NCBI RefSeq assembly: GCF_030316855.1
Contig: NZ_JASZYR010000003.1
Coordinates: 186,001-250,000, forward strand
DNA length: 64,000 bases
From: Variovorax sp. J22P240
GTDB taxonomy: Bacteria > Pseudomonadota > Gammaproteobacteria > Burkholderiales > Burkholderiaceae_C
Reading direction: 5' to 3'
This document shows, piece after piece, positions 32,433 through 41,131 of the stretch. The translations under genes were made by a program, and so were the position numbers. The notes under the pieces are model-generated. The model worked only from the letters and a program-made list of their open reading frames with translations. It was not told the DNA's origin and did not search any database. Within the stretch, counting starts at the first letter, position 1; the number at the start of each line of letters is the position of its first letter.

Positions 32433-33692
32433 TCAAAAGGAGTGACGCAGACCGAGGTCGTAGCCGTACGACTTGTCCGGCACCGGCGCGAAGCCGGCGA
32501 TTGGCGCGGTGTAGTAGGCCGGGCCCCCGACCGTCAGGGCGGCGCCGTTCTTGTTGCTCAGGTAGGCGAACGTCGCGTACACGGCCGTGCGCTTGGAGAA
32601 GTTGTACACGTATCCGATCGCGAACTTGTCGGCCTCCGGGTTCGGGTTGAACCCGAAGAAGTCCGTGTTGACATTGTTGTACCTGACCGCGGAATACGAG
32701 ACGCGGATCAGGTCGTACCCGACAACGGGGATCGTCGCGCCGATCAGCAGACCGTCGAATCCCGGCCTGGTGGTACCGAAGGGATTGAAGGCGTTGGTCG
32801 CGAAGCTGGTGTCCATCTTGTTGTTCGAGTACTCCCCGAACAGCTTGACCACGCCGAAGTCGTAGGTCCCGCCAATGCTCCAGATATTGATGTTGGACGT
32901 CGTCCCGAGGTAGAAGTTGGATCCGACGGTGCTTTCGCCATACGCCAGCGCCACATCCAGCGGGCCGTTGTTGTAGCCGACGCGGCCGCCTATGTATCGG
33001 CCAGCGCGTGCGTCGTCGGCGACGGATGCCAGCGACGGATCGGCGACGATCGCAGCGACACCGGGAGGCGTCAGGCCGCCCGGGTCGTAGCGGGTCGATT
33101 CGTTGAAGGCATACATGAACTGGCCGTAGAAGCCGCCGAGCTTCGGCAGGAAGTAGCCGATCGAGTTGCTGGAGCGCGAATACTGTCCGTTCGTCCAGCC
33201 GCTCCTGACGCTTCCGGGCGAAGTCTGCCCGCTGGCGGTGCTGATCAGGCTCGTGCCGACGCCATTCACGCCGAACGGATCGAAGAGGTTGTCGTTCCAG
33301 TAGGTCGGCGTGTAGTCGCGGCCCAGGCGAATCTCGCCGAAGCCGCCCTCGAGACTCACGGTCGACCGGCGGTTGAACTGCAGGCCACCGTTTGAACTGA
33401 CGCCTGTACCGTCGTCGGAATTGATGCCGGCTTCGAGCCAGAAGCCAGCAAGCAGACCGCCGCCGAGGTCTTCCGTGCCCTTGAAGCCGAGCCGGCTGGA
33501 GTTGTAGGCGGAATTGGTCAGAAGGGTCTGTTTGGTCGTGATGGTCGTGCCGAACGGGCCCTGAGCCTGGTTCCAGTAACTGCTGACGCCGGTATCCACG
33601 ATACCGAACAGCGTGACGGTGGATTGAGCCGAGGCTGTACCGATGCTCATCAATGCGGCCAGAGGCATCATCGCTGCTACGTATTTCTTCAT
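32433..33692 (-). CDS. Gram-negative trimeric porin
   Basis: An outer-membrane general diffusion porin of 419 residues. The signal peptide (AALMSIGTASAQ) leads into the classic Burkholderiales porin start VTLFGIVDTGVSSYWNQ; GSRLGFKGTEDLGGGL-type and RRSTVSLEGGFGEIRLGRD blocks follow, and it ends with the barrel signal GYDLGLRHSF with terminal Phe. Porins of this group take up small hydrophilic solutes, often organic acids. No partner gene is adjacent; the start MKKYVAAMM is preferred to the GTG/ATG further upstream. Confidence 0.93.
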   Translation of the reverse strand: MKKYVAAMMPLAALMSIGTASAQSTVTLFGIVDTGVSSYWNQAQGPFGTTITTKQTLLTNSAYNSSRLGFKGTEDLGGGLLAGFWLEAGINSDDGTGVSSNGGLQFNRRSTVSLEGGFGEIRLGRDYTPTYWNDNLFDPFGVNGVGTSLISTASGQTSPGSVRSGWTNGQYSRSSNSIGYFLPKLGGFYGQFMYAFNESTRYDPGGLTPPGVAAIVADPSLASVADDARAGRYIGGRVGYNNGPLDVALAYGESTVGSNFYLGTTSNINIWSIGGTYDFGVVKLFGEYSNNKMDTSFATNAFNPFGTTRPGFDGLLIGATIPVVGYDLIRVSYSAVRYNNVNTDFFGFNPNPEADKFAIGYVYNFSKRTAVYATFAYLSNKNGAALTVGGPAYYTAPIAGFAPVPDKSYGYDLGLRHSF

Positions 33693-33929
33693 CGCCCATC
33701 TCCTGAGGCTGACCAATGACCGAAGTCACCGTAGAGCGCGGAGATTACAGCAATAGGACGCGAAGGATCACATGGCCTGCGGCTTTCTTGTCTGTGCCCG
33801 GGTTGCTTGCGCGCTCGCGCGCGCCCCAAACGATCCTTTCTTGGACGCACACTCGTCCACCCCAACGCAACCCCAAAGGCCCGATATGAGGGCCGAGAAT
33901 CGGACATTCGCTGGCTTCGTTGGATCACC

Positions 33930-35225
33930 TCACCCGACGGAAACCACCCCCAGCGCCACAGAAGCCGTCGCCATCGCCGCCGTCGCGAGCCATCCCAGCA
34001 CCTTCCACTTGCGCGGCAGCACCATCTCTCGCATCACCTTGCGGCTCGACGCCGCGATCATCACGGCCGCCATCACCGGCACGGAGATGACGGCGTTGAT
34101 CACCGCAGCCCAGTAGAGCGCCGAGATCGGGTTGATGCCCGACACGCTGACCGCGACGCCGATCGCCATGGCGGCGGCGAGGATGCCGTAGAAGCTGCGG
34201 CCCTGCGCCAGCGTCAGGTCCAGCCCCTTGCGCACATGGAAGTAGCTCGCCACCGCCTCCGCCGCGGATCCCGCGAGCACCGGCAGCGCCAGCATGCCGG
34301 TGCCGATGATGCCGAGCGCGAAAAGCAGGAAGGCCGCATCGCCCGCAATCGGGCGCAGCGCTGCAGCGGCTTGCTCGGTGGAGTCGATCTGGGTCTGACC
34401 GTTGGCATGCAGCGTCGCCGCCGCGGCGGTGATGACGAAGAAGGCGATGAGATTCGAGAAGCCCATGCCCACCGCCGTGTCGATGCGCAGCCGGCGCAAC
34501 TGGCGCCGTGCCTGCTCGGGTGCGACACGCAGCGGACGGTCTTCGGGCACACGCTTGATGTCCTGCACTTCCTGCGAGGCCTGCCAGAAGAAAAGATAGG
34601 GGCTGATGGTGGTCCCGAGGATGGCGACGACGGTGGTCACGTACTCGCGGCTCCACTGGAAGGAGGGCGCGAACACGCCCCGCATCGCTGCGCCCCAATC
34701 CACGTCGACCGCGAACACGACGCCCACGTAGGCAAAGAGCGACAGCGTCAGCCACTTGAGCACGCGCACATAGCGCTCATAGGACATGAAGACCTGCAGC
34801 AGCAGCGAGACGACACCGAAGCCCGCCGCGTACCAGGCTCCGTGTCCGTGCAGCACGAGTGCGGCCGAGGCGCCCATGGCGCTCAGGTCGGCGCCGAGGT
34901 TGATCACGTTGGCGACCAGCAGCAGCAACACCAGCGAGGCGACCATCCATCGCGGGCAGAAGCGCGCGAAGGTCTCGGTGAGGTTCTTGCCGGTGACTCG
35001 GCCGATGCGCGCGCTGGCGAGCTGGATGCCCATCATCAGGGGATAGGTGATGAGCAGCGTCCACCCCACGCCGTAGCCGAACTGGGCGCCGGCCTGCGAA
35101 TAGGTGGCGATGCCGCTCGGGTCGTCGTCCGCCGCGCCCGTGATGAGGCCCGGCCCGAGCTTGGACCACCAGCGCTCGCTGGTCTGCGGGGTACGGCCGG
35201 GCGCGCTCGTCGAAGGGGTGCTCAT
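33930..35225 (-). CDS. NRAMP-family metal transporter relative with altered metal-site motifs
   Basis: A 431-residue protein with about 11-12 helices of the NRAMP fold (LGPGLITGAADDDPSGIATYSQAG at the start). Standard NRAMP proteins carry DPGN in helix 1 and MPHN in helix 6. Here they read DPSG (35-38) and ISPYLFFWQ (within 204-218), so the Asn, Met and His that line the Mn/Fe site are missing. It may move another cation. The ATG at 35225 is chosen because the longer frame reads through the divergent intergenic region. Divergent from the YghA-like dehydrogenase. Confidence 0.85.
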   Translation of the reverse strand: MSTPSTSAPGRTPQTSERWWSKLGPGLITGAADDDPSGIATYSQAGAQFGYGVGWTLLITYPLMMGIQLASARIGRVTGKNLTETFARFCPRWMVASLVLLLLVANVINLGADLSAMGASAALVLHGHGAWYAAGFGVVSLLLQVFMSYERYVRVLKWLTLSLFAYVGVVFAVDVDWGAAMRGVFAPSFQWSREYVTTVVAILGTTISPYLFFWQASQEVQDIKRVPEDRPLRVAPEQARRQLRRLRIDTAVGMGFSNLIAFFVITAAAATLHANGQTQIDSTEQAAAALRPIAGDAAFLLFALGIIGTGMLALPVLAGSAAEAVASYFHVRKGLDLTLAQGRSFYGILAAAMAIGVAVSVSGINPISALYWAAVINAVISVPVMAAVMIAASSRKVMREMVLPRKWKVLGWLATAAMATASVALGVVSVG

Positions 35226-35383
35226 GGAGGGGAGACGTTGCCGCGACGACGCATGGCGCCACATAGGTGCGGGCCCCGGCGCGCTGTGGGACGTCATCGA
35301 CGTCTGCGCGGCGGATGCGGCCTTGGATGACATGGCGCGCCGCGGCGGCTGCCTACGGTGGGGCATCAACCCAGGAGCAGCCC

Positions 35384-36385
35384 ATGACTTCATCCCATGA
35401 CCCGTCGAACACGGACGCCGGCGACGTCGCGGTCCAGCACCGCAAGGTGCAGCGTGAGCAGGACGCCAAGGACCGCGCCGCCAAGCCCAACGTCAGGAGC
35501 GAGAAACCGGTGCAGGCCGGCCATCGTCCCGAGCCCGAAAACCCGATGCCCACGCAGCATCTGAAAAAGCCCGGCATCGAAGCCGACATGGATCTGCAGC
35601 CGCGCTTCAAGGCGCCGGGCTATCTCGGCAGCGGCAAGCTCAACGGCATGGTGGCGCTGGTGACGGGCGGCGACTCGGGCATCGGCCGGGCCGTGGCCCT
35701 GCTGTATGCGCGCGAGGGCGCCCAGGTCGCGATCGTCTACCTGCAGGAAGAGCAGGTGGACGCCGACGAAACCAGGCGCTGCATCGAGGCCGAGGGCCAG
35801 CACTGCGTGCTGATTCCCGGTGACGTGCGAGACCCCGCGTTCTGCAAGCAGGCGGTACAAGAGACGCTGCAGGCTTTCGGGAAGCTGGACATCCTCGTCA
35901 ACAACGCCGCATTCCAATTGCATGCCGCCTCGATCGAGGACATCACGGACGAGCGGCTCGACCTCACCCTGCGCACCAACGTGATGGGCTACTTCCAGAT
36001 GGCGCGCGCGGCGGTGCCGCATCTTCCGAAGGGCGGCTCGATCATCAACACCGGTTCCGTGACGGGGCTCGAAGGGAGCGCGCAGCTGCTCGACTACTCG
36101 ACCACCAAAGGCGCGATTCACGCCTTCACGAAGTCGCTCGCGAGCAACCTGCTGGACAAAGGCATCCGCGTCAACGCGGTCGCGCCTGGCCCAGTGTGGA
36201 CGCCGCTGAACCCGGCCGACCGCTCCGGCGAGGAGGTGAAGGACTTCGGCAAGCACACCGACATGAAGCGCCCGGCCCAGCCCGAGGAGTTGTCGCCGGC
36301 CTACGTGTTCCTGGCTGCGCCGTGCTGCGCGAGCTACATCACGGGCATCGTGCTGCCGATCACAGGGAGCGTGGGCGCGGTGTAG
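35384..36385 (+). CDS. SDR-family oxidoreductase, YghA type
   Basis: A short-chain dehydrogenase of 333 residues. After a hydrophilic N-terminal extension of about 85 residues come the NAD(P) motif TGGDSGIGRA, the NNAA motif, catalytic Ser (TGSVTG) and YSTTKGA with Tyr and Lys, and an end GIVLPITGSVGAV. The extension and the GSGKLNGMVALVTGGDSG region match the YghA/YdaD group, which reduces aldehydes and is linked to general stress. AGGAG (35373-35377) precedes the start. It overlaps the convergent YihY gene by 26 bp. Confidence 0.92.
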   Translation: MTSSHDPSNTDAGDVAVQHRKVQREQDAKDRAAKPNVRSEKPVQAGHRPEPENPMPTQHLKKPGIEADMDLQPRFKAPGYLGSGKLNGMVALVTGGDSGIGRAVALLYAREGAQVAIVYLQEEQVDADETRRCIEAEGQHCVLIPGDVRDPAFCKQAVQETLQAFGKLDILVNNAAFQLHAASIEDITDERLDLTLRTNVMGYFQMARAAVPHLPKGGSIINTGSVTGLEGSAQLLDYSTTKGAIHAFTKSLASNLLDKGIRVNAVAPGPVWTPLNPADRSGEEVKDFGKHTDMKRPAQPEELSPAYVFLAAPCCASYITGIVLPITGSVGAV

Positions 36386-37313
36386 CGTGGGGCGGGGTTG
36401 GGATGCGATCGGTGCCGGCCTCGGCCTCTTTCGCCATCACCTTGGTGGCCACGACGGCCTTTGCGCCGGCGACCGAGCCGTGCTCGTTGGCATACACCTT
36501 GGTGAACTCGGCCCCCAGCAGGAAGATCTGCGCCGCGTAGTACACCCACGCGAGCAGCACGACGAGCGATCCCGCGGCGGCAAAGGATTCGGTGACGCCG
36601 CTCTTGCCGAGATAGAGGCCGATCAGCAGCTTGCCGATCTCGAAGAGCACCGCTGTCACGGCGGCGCCGATCCACACGTCGCGCCACGCGATTGGAGCGG
36701 TCGGCATGAACTTGAAGATCATCGCGAAGAGCAGCGTGGTGATCGACAGCGACACCAGGATATTGAGCCCCTGCAGCAGCAGTTCCCAGGCCGGCAGCAT
36801 CCCGCCGGCCCAGGTGCCAACGGCCGCGACACCCGCGCTCACGATCAGCGACACCATCAGCAGGAAAGCCAGCCCCAGGATCAGCCCGAAGGACAGCAGC
36901 CGCGCACGCAGCACGGCCCAGACGCCCGAGGGCTTGTCCTTCTCCGGCACGTGCCAGATGCGGTCGAGCGCACTCTGCAGTTCGGCAAACACCGTCGTGG
37001 CGCCCACCACCAGCACGACGACGCTGACCACGCCGGCAATCAAGCCTCGTTCGGGCTCGCTCGCACTGCGCACCAGCCCCTGGACCGCGATCGCGCCCTC
37101 GCGGCCGATCAGCCCCGTGAGCTGGGCGACGATCTCACCCTGCACCGCCTCGCGGCCGAAGAGCGCGCCCGCGATCGCGATGACGATCACCAGCAGGGGC
37201 GCCAGCGAGAACATCGTGTAATAGGAGATGGCTGCGCCCATGCTCGGCGCCAGGTCGTCGACCCAGGCTATCGCGGCCTTGCGGCAGAGGTCGAAGAGAT
37301 GCTTGGGCTTCAT
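36360..37313 (-). CDS. YihY/UPF0761 family inner-membrane protein
   Basis: A 317-residue membrane protein with about six helices (AISYYTMFSLAPLLVIVIAI, VVSVVVLVVGATTVF, GAAVTAVLFEIGKLLIG). The family was once called ribonuclease BN, but that was a misassignment; it may be a transporter. Start MKPKHLFDL at 37313. The end overlaps the end of the dehydrogenase gene on the other strand. Confidence 0.9.
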   Translation of the reverse strand: MKPKHLFDLCRKAAIAWVDDLAPSMGAAISYYTMFSLAPLLVIVIAIAGALFGREAVQGEIVAQLTGLIGREGAIAVQGLVRSASEPERGLIAGVVSVVVLVVGATTVFAELQSALDRIWHVPEKDKPSGVWAVLRARLLSFGLILGLAFLLMVSLIVSAGVAAVGTWAGGMLPAWELLLQGLNILVSLSITTLLFAMIFKFMPTAPIAWRDVWIGAAVTAVLFEIGKLLIGLYLGKSGVTESFAAAGSLVVLLAWVYYAAQIFLLGAEFTKVYANEHGSVAGAKAVVATKVMAKEAEAGTDRIPTPPHATPRPRSL

Positions 37314-37434
37314 GGCGGGCGTGCGAAGTCGAGAGCGCCAATGTCGCTCCGGCACGCACCGCTGTCATGCGCCAAGTTTGCATGTTGGAGTAGGCGCCGG
37401 CCCACTCCTCGATGCCGCGCGCCGGGCGATCGGC

Positions 37435-38322
37435 TCAGCCCAGGACGCGAATCAGCTCGTCGTAGACCAGCCGCACTCTTGCCGGCACCGGCGTGCGCTG
37501 CGAGCGGTAGACGTACATGGGCCAGGGCTCGGGCGCATCGGCGTCGAGCACGGACACGAGTTCGCCGGACTTCAAGCCTGGTTCCGCCAGCGACGCGACC
37601 AGTTGCCCGAAACCCAGGCCGGCGAGCACGGCGGCGCATTCGGCATCGGTGTCGTCGGTGATGAAGGCCGCGGGCGGCATGGTCATGTGCCGCCCCTTGC
37701 TGAAAAGCCAGGGCCACGGGCGGCCGGAGTTGCCGTCGATGAGCGCGGTCAGCGGCAAGGCGGCGAGCGCATCGACGTCCTTCGGCGTGCCGACGCGGGC
37801 GATCAGCGAGGGCGCGGCCACCACCTTGAGCGGCACCTTGCCCACTGGCCGCGCGACGAAGCGACTGTCACGCAACGGGCCGACACGCACGCCGACGTCG
37901 ATCTGCTGGTCGACCACGTCGGCCAGCTGCTCCGAGAGGCGCAGGTCCAGCGTGAGCCCCGGATGCGCCGCCAGCATCGGCGCCAGCGCTTGCGGAAGCC
38001 GGCGCCGCCCGAGTACGCCGGGCGCGGTGACACGCACGACGCCCGCGTGCTGCGAGAGCGCACGGCGATCGATGCGATGGAAGAGTTCATCCACGCCGCC
38101 GACCGCCACCCGCGCGCGATCGGCCAGTTGGCGCCCGAAGTCGGTGAGCTGCACGCCGCGGGTGCTGCGGTGGAAGAGCGGTTCGCCCAGTTCTTCCTCC
38201 AGCTCGCGCACGGCTCGCGTCACGACCTGCGGCGAGACGGAGAGCCGGATGGCAGCATCGCGGAAGTTCACGGAATCGGCGGCCGTGCAGAACACGCGAA
38301 GGGCTTCGAGGCGGTTGGACAT
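37435..38322 (-). CDS. LysR-family regulator of the adjacent dehydrogenase
   Basis: A 295-residue LysR regulator: winged helix (LEALRVFCTAADSVNFRDAA, then SVSPQVVTRAVRELEEELG) and a substrate-binding domain (LRLSEQLADVVDQQIDVGVRVG). Divergent from the SDR gene at 38457 with 134 bp between, in which palindromes lie; LysR proteins usually control such divergent neighbours. Effector unknown. Confidence 0.9.
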   Translation of the reverse strand: MSNRLEALRVFCTAADSVNFRDAAIRLSVSPQVVTRAVRELEEELGEPLFHRSTRGVQLTDFGRQLADRARVAVGGVDELFHRIDRRALSQHAGVVRVTAPGVLGRRRLPQALAPMLAAHPGLTLDLRLSEQLADVVDQQIDVGVRVGPLRDSRFVARPVGKVPLKVVAAPSLIARVGTPKDVDALAALPLTALIDGNSGRPWPWLFSKGRHMTMPPAAFITDDTDAECAAVLAGLGFGQLVASLAEPGLKSGELVSVLDADAPEPWPMYVYRSQRTPVPARVRLVYDELIRVLG

Positions 38323-38356
38323 GAGGGAGTCGGGTCGAGATGTTTGGCGATCGGTG

Positions 38357-38402
38357 TTCCGTAGTTGGGAATTCTGAACTCGCCAGAGTTCCATATACGG
38401 AA
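38357..38402. promoter_or_regulatory. Two palindromes in the LysR-SDR divergent region
   Basis: Outer inverted repeat TTCCGTA (38357-38363) with TACGGAA (38396-38402) encloses an inner perfect palindrome GAACTC-GCCA-GAGTTC (38376-38391). Position between a LysR gene and its divergent target makes it the likely binding region. Centres differ by four bases, so they may be separate sites. Confidence 0.45.
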
Positions 38403-38456
38403 ACGCCCGGATTTTCCACACTGACGCCATCCCTTCAACCACCCCGAGGAACCGTC

Positions 38457-39215
38457 ATGAATTCAATCATCGAGAACAACATCGCCGGCAAGGTCGCCAT
38501 CGTCACGGGCGCGAGCAGCGGGCTCGGCGAATCCACCGCGCGGCACCTGGCCGCTCGCGGCGCCAAGCTCGTGCTCGCGGCTCGCCGCACTGACCGGCTC
38601 GACAAGCTGGTCGCCGAGATCCGTGAGTCCGGCGGTGAAGCCATCGCCGTAGCCACCGACGTGTCGAAGCGCGCCGACCTCGAAAAGCTGGCCGCATCGG
38701 CCGTCGAAGCTTTCGGCCGCATCGACGTGCTGGTCAACAACGCGGGCGTGATGCCGCTTTCGCCCATCGAGAAGCTCAAGGTCGATGAGTGGGACCGCAC
38801 CATCGACGTCAACATCAAGGGCGTGCTTTACGGCATCGCGGCCGTGCTTCCGCGCATGACGGCGCAGGGCAGCGGTCACATCATCAATATCGCCTCGGTC
38901 GCGGGCCTGAAGGTGTTCACGCCCATCGGCACGGTCTATAGCGCGACCAAGTTCGCGGTGCGCGCGATTTCGGAAGGATTGCGCGCCGAGACGGGCCACG
39001 GCATCCGCGTGACCATCGTGTCGCCGGGCGCCGTGGAGTCCGAGCTGCAACTCGGCAGCAGCGACGCCGAAAGCGCCGCGGGCGTGAAGGCTTTCTACGA
39101 CGCCAACCAGATTCCGGCCGACTCGGTGGCCCGGGCGGTGGTCTATGCCGTCGAGCAGCCGGCGAACGTGGACATCAACGAGATCGTGCTGCGCCCGGTG
39201 ACGCAGGACTTCTGA
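38457..39215 (+). CDS. SDR-family oxidoreductase
   Basis: A 252-residue classical short-chain dehydrogenase: TGASSGLGES, NNAGVMPLSP, active Ser in NIASVAG and YSATKFA with Tyr/Lys. It resembles the YdfG/serine or acetoin dehydrogenase-like group that reduces hydroxy acids or ketones. GAGGA (38446-38450) precedes the ATG. Probably activated by the divergent LysR protein. Substrate unknown. Confidence 0.92.
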   Translation: MNSIIENNIAGKVAIVTGASSGLGESTARHLAARGAKLVLAARRTDRLDKLVAEIRESGGEAIAVATDVSKRADLEKLAASAVEAFGRIDVLVNNAGVMPLSPIEKLKVDEWDRTIDVNIKGVLYGIAAVLPRMTAQGSGHIINIASVAGLKVFTPIGTVYSATKFAVRAISEGLRAETGHGIRVTIVSPGAVESELQLGSSDAESAAGVKAFYDANQIPADSVARAVVYAVEQPANVDINEIVLRPVTQDF

Positions 39216-39240
39216 CCCGCGACGCATCGTTGGGTGTGCT

Positions 39241-39269
39241 GCGCAGGGGGCTCCAGGAGCCCCCTGCGC
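39241..39269. repeat. Perfect 14-bp inverted repeat (hairpin) between SDR and SlyD genes
   Basis: GCGCAGGGGGCTCC, one A, then its exact reverse complement. No T run follows, so it is not a standard terminator; it could act as a terminator-like or mRNA-stabilising hairpin, or be a fragment of a dispersed GC-rich repeat. Confidence 0.6.
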
Positions 39270-39304
39270 GGCATCGCCGCGCTTCCTTTATGCTGCGCGA
39301 CGAT

Positions 39305-39784
39305 ATGAAGATCCAAAAAGACTCCGTCGTCACCCTGCGCTACAAAGTCGCTGACGCCACCACCCAGAAGCTGATCGAAGAGAGCCGCGACCCCATGGTC
39401 TATCTGCACGGCGGCTACGACAACACTTTCCCGAAGATCGAGGCAGCCCTCGATGGCAAGGAAACCGGCTTCCAGACCACGCTGAACCTGCAGCCCGAGG
39501 ACGCCTTCGGCCCTCGCGATGAGTCGCTGGTGCGCACCATCCCCAAGAGCGACTTCCCGCCCGGCGTGAAGGTGGGCGGCCAGCTCGAAGGCCGCAACGA
39601 CCAGGGCGAGCCGCAGGTGTTCAACGTGATGAAGATCAAGGGGCCGCAGGTGATTCTCGACGGCAACCATCCGCTGGCGGGCAAGGCGCTGAAGTTCAGC
39701 GTGACCGTGACCGGCGTGCGCGCAGCGACCGAGGAAGAGGTCGCCCATCGCCATGTGCATGGCGAGCACGGGCACCACCACTAG
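39305..39784 (+). CDS. slyD: FKBP-type peptidyl-prolyl isomerase, SlyD type
   Basis: A cytosolic chaperone and prolyl isomerase of 159 residues. It has the FKBP half (VVTLRYKVADATTQKLIEES, YLHGGYDNTFPKIEAALDGK), the IF flap (LNLQPEDAFGPRDESL and on) and a short His-rich tail (HRHVHGEHGHHH) that in SlyD binds nickel. The tail is shorter than in E. coli. Start MKIQKDSVV (39305) is the conserved one; an ATG at 39290 is possible. Stand-alone gene. Confidence 0.9.
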   Translation: MKIQKDSVVTLRYKVADATTQKLIEESRDPMVYLHGGYDNTFPKIEAALDGKETGFQTTLNLQPEDAFGPRDESLVRTIPKSDFPPGVKVGGQLEGRNDQGEPQVFNVMKIKGPQVILDGNHPLAGKALKFSVTVTGVRAATEEEVAHRHVHGEHGHHH

Positions 39785-40051
39785 GCCATTGAGTCGCTGG
39801 TAGCGCGCAGTTCCTCCGCCAGCGCGACGGCGCGGCCGAATTCCTGGCAGCGGGGTGAGCGCCTTGTAGGCGATCGCCCTACATCGAACACAGCCGTGCC
39901 CTTCAGGACCGAAACTGGCGGGCACCACTGTTGCGCGCGCAAGACGACTGCGTTCCACGGGCGGCCCTTTCGTGGCTCGCCGCCGGCCCCATATTGGAAA
40001 GACGCGCCCCGTCGTATCGAACAGGGCAACTCACAGGAAAAAGCCCCCGCC

Positions 40052-41122
40052 ATGACCACCGCCAGACCCATCCTCCAGATCAAAGCCCTCGGGTTCCCTT
40101 GGGAGACGATCGATCCGTTCCTGTTCTGCGCCTATCACGACGACGCCTACCCGCGCGCCAACGCGCAGATGGGGCCGGATGCTCCGCTGGCGGGCCGCGA
40201 CCTGGGCCAGGACTTCAGCCGCAAGGACGGCTGGAGCATGTACCACGGCACCACCGTGCCGGGCTTTCCGGGGCATCCGCACCGCGGCTTCGAGACAGTG
40301 ACCATCGTGCGCAAGGGGTTGATCGACCACTCCGACTCGCTCGGAGCGGCGGCGCGCTTCGGCGGCGGCGACGTGCAGTGGCTCACCGCCGGCAAGGGCA
40401 TCGTGCATTCGGAGATGTTCCCGCTCCTGGACGCGGGCGCGCCCAATCCGCTGGAGCTGTTCCAGATCTGGCTCAACCTGCCGGCACGCAGCAAGATGGC
40501 GGAACCGCATTTCACGATGTTCTGGTCGGAGGACGTTCCGCGCTTCACCGCGACGGACGCCAGCGGCCGCAAGACCGAAGTGGCGAGCATCGCGGGTCGG
40601 ATCGGGCCGGTGGACGGCGCGCCGGGCGAAGGCGGGCCGCTGGCGCCGCCGCCGGATTCGTGGGCCTCGCAGCCCGACGCCGACCTCGCGATCTGGACGA
40701 TCAGGATGGAACCCGGCGCGCGTTGGACGCTGTCAGCCGCGACGGGCGAGGGCACACGCCGCAGCCTCTACTTCTTCAAGGGCCGCACGGTGTGTGTGGC
40801 GGGCCAGGTGGTGGACGGCCACGCGGCGATCGAGCTGCGTGCCGATGCCGCCGTGGAACTGATCAACGGCGACGAGGTGGGCGAGTTCCTCGTGCTGCAG
40901 GGCCGCCCGATCGGCGAGCCGGTGGCGCAGTACGGCCCCTTCGTGATGAACACGCAGGCCGAAATCGCGCAGACCATGGCCGACTACCGCCGCACCCAGT
41001 TCGGCGGCTGGCCGTGGCCCGACACGGCACCGGTGCACGGGCGCGACCCGGCACGCTTCGCGCGGCATCCGGGCGGGCGCGAGGAGCGGCCCGAGGGCGC
41101 GGCCGAATCGAAGCGCGCCTGA
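40052..41122 (+). CDS. Pirin family protein (cupin)
   Basis: A bicupin protein of 356 residues. The metal site is seen as HPHRGFET and later QWLTAGKGIVHSE, which give three His and one Glu. Pirins can act as quercetinases or redox-sensing co-regulators; no direct clue here. Convergent with the LysR gene. The 267 bp before it show no gene. CACAGGAAA precedes the start region. Confidence 0.9.
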   Translation: MTTARPILQIKALGFPWETIDPFLFCAYHDDAYPRANAQMGPDAPLAGRDLGQDFSRKDGWSMYHGTTVPGFPGHPHRGFETVTIVRKGLIDHSDSLGAAARFGGGDVQWLTAGKGIVHSEMFPLLDAGAPNPLELFQIWLNLPARSKMAEPHFTMFWSEDVPRFTATDASGRKTEVASIAGRIGPVDGAPGEGGPLAPPPDSWASQPDADLAIWTIRMEPGARWTLSAATGEGTRRSLYFFKGRTVCVAGQVVDGHAAIELRADAAVELINGDEVGEFLVLQGRPIGEPVAQYGPFVMNTQAEIAQTMADYRRTQFGGWPWPDTAPVHGRDPARFARHPGGREERPEGAAESKRA

Positions 41123-41131
41123 TCCGTCGGT

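Noticed and set aside
36360..37313. Ribonuclease BN
   Set aside because: The protein is an integral membrane YihY-type protein; the RNase BN label was an old misassignment of the family.
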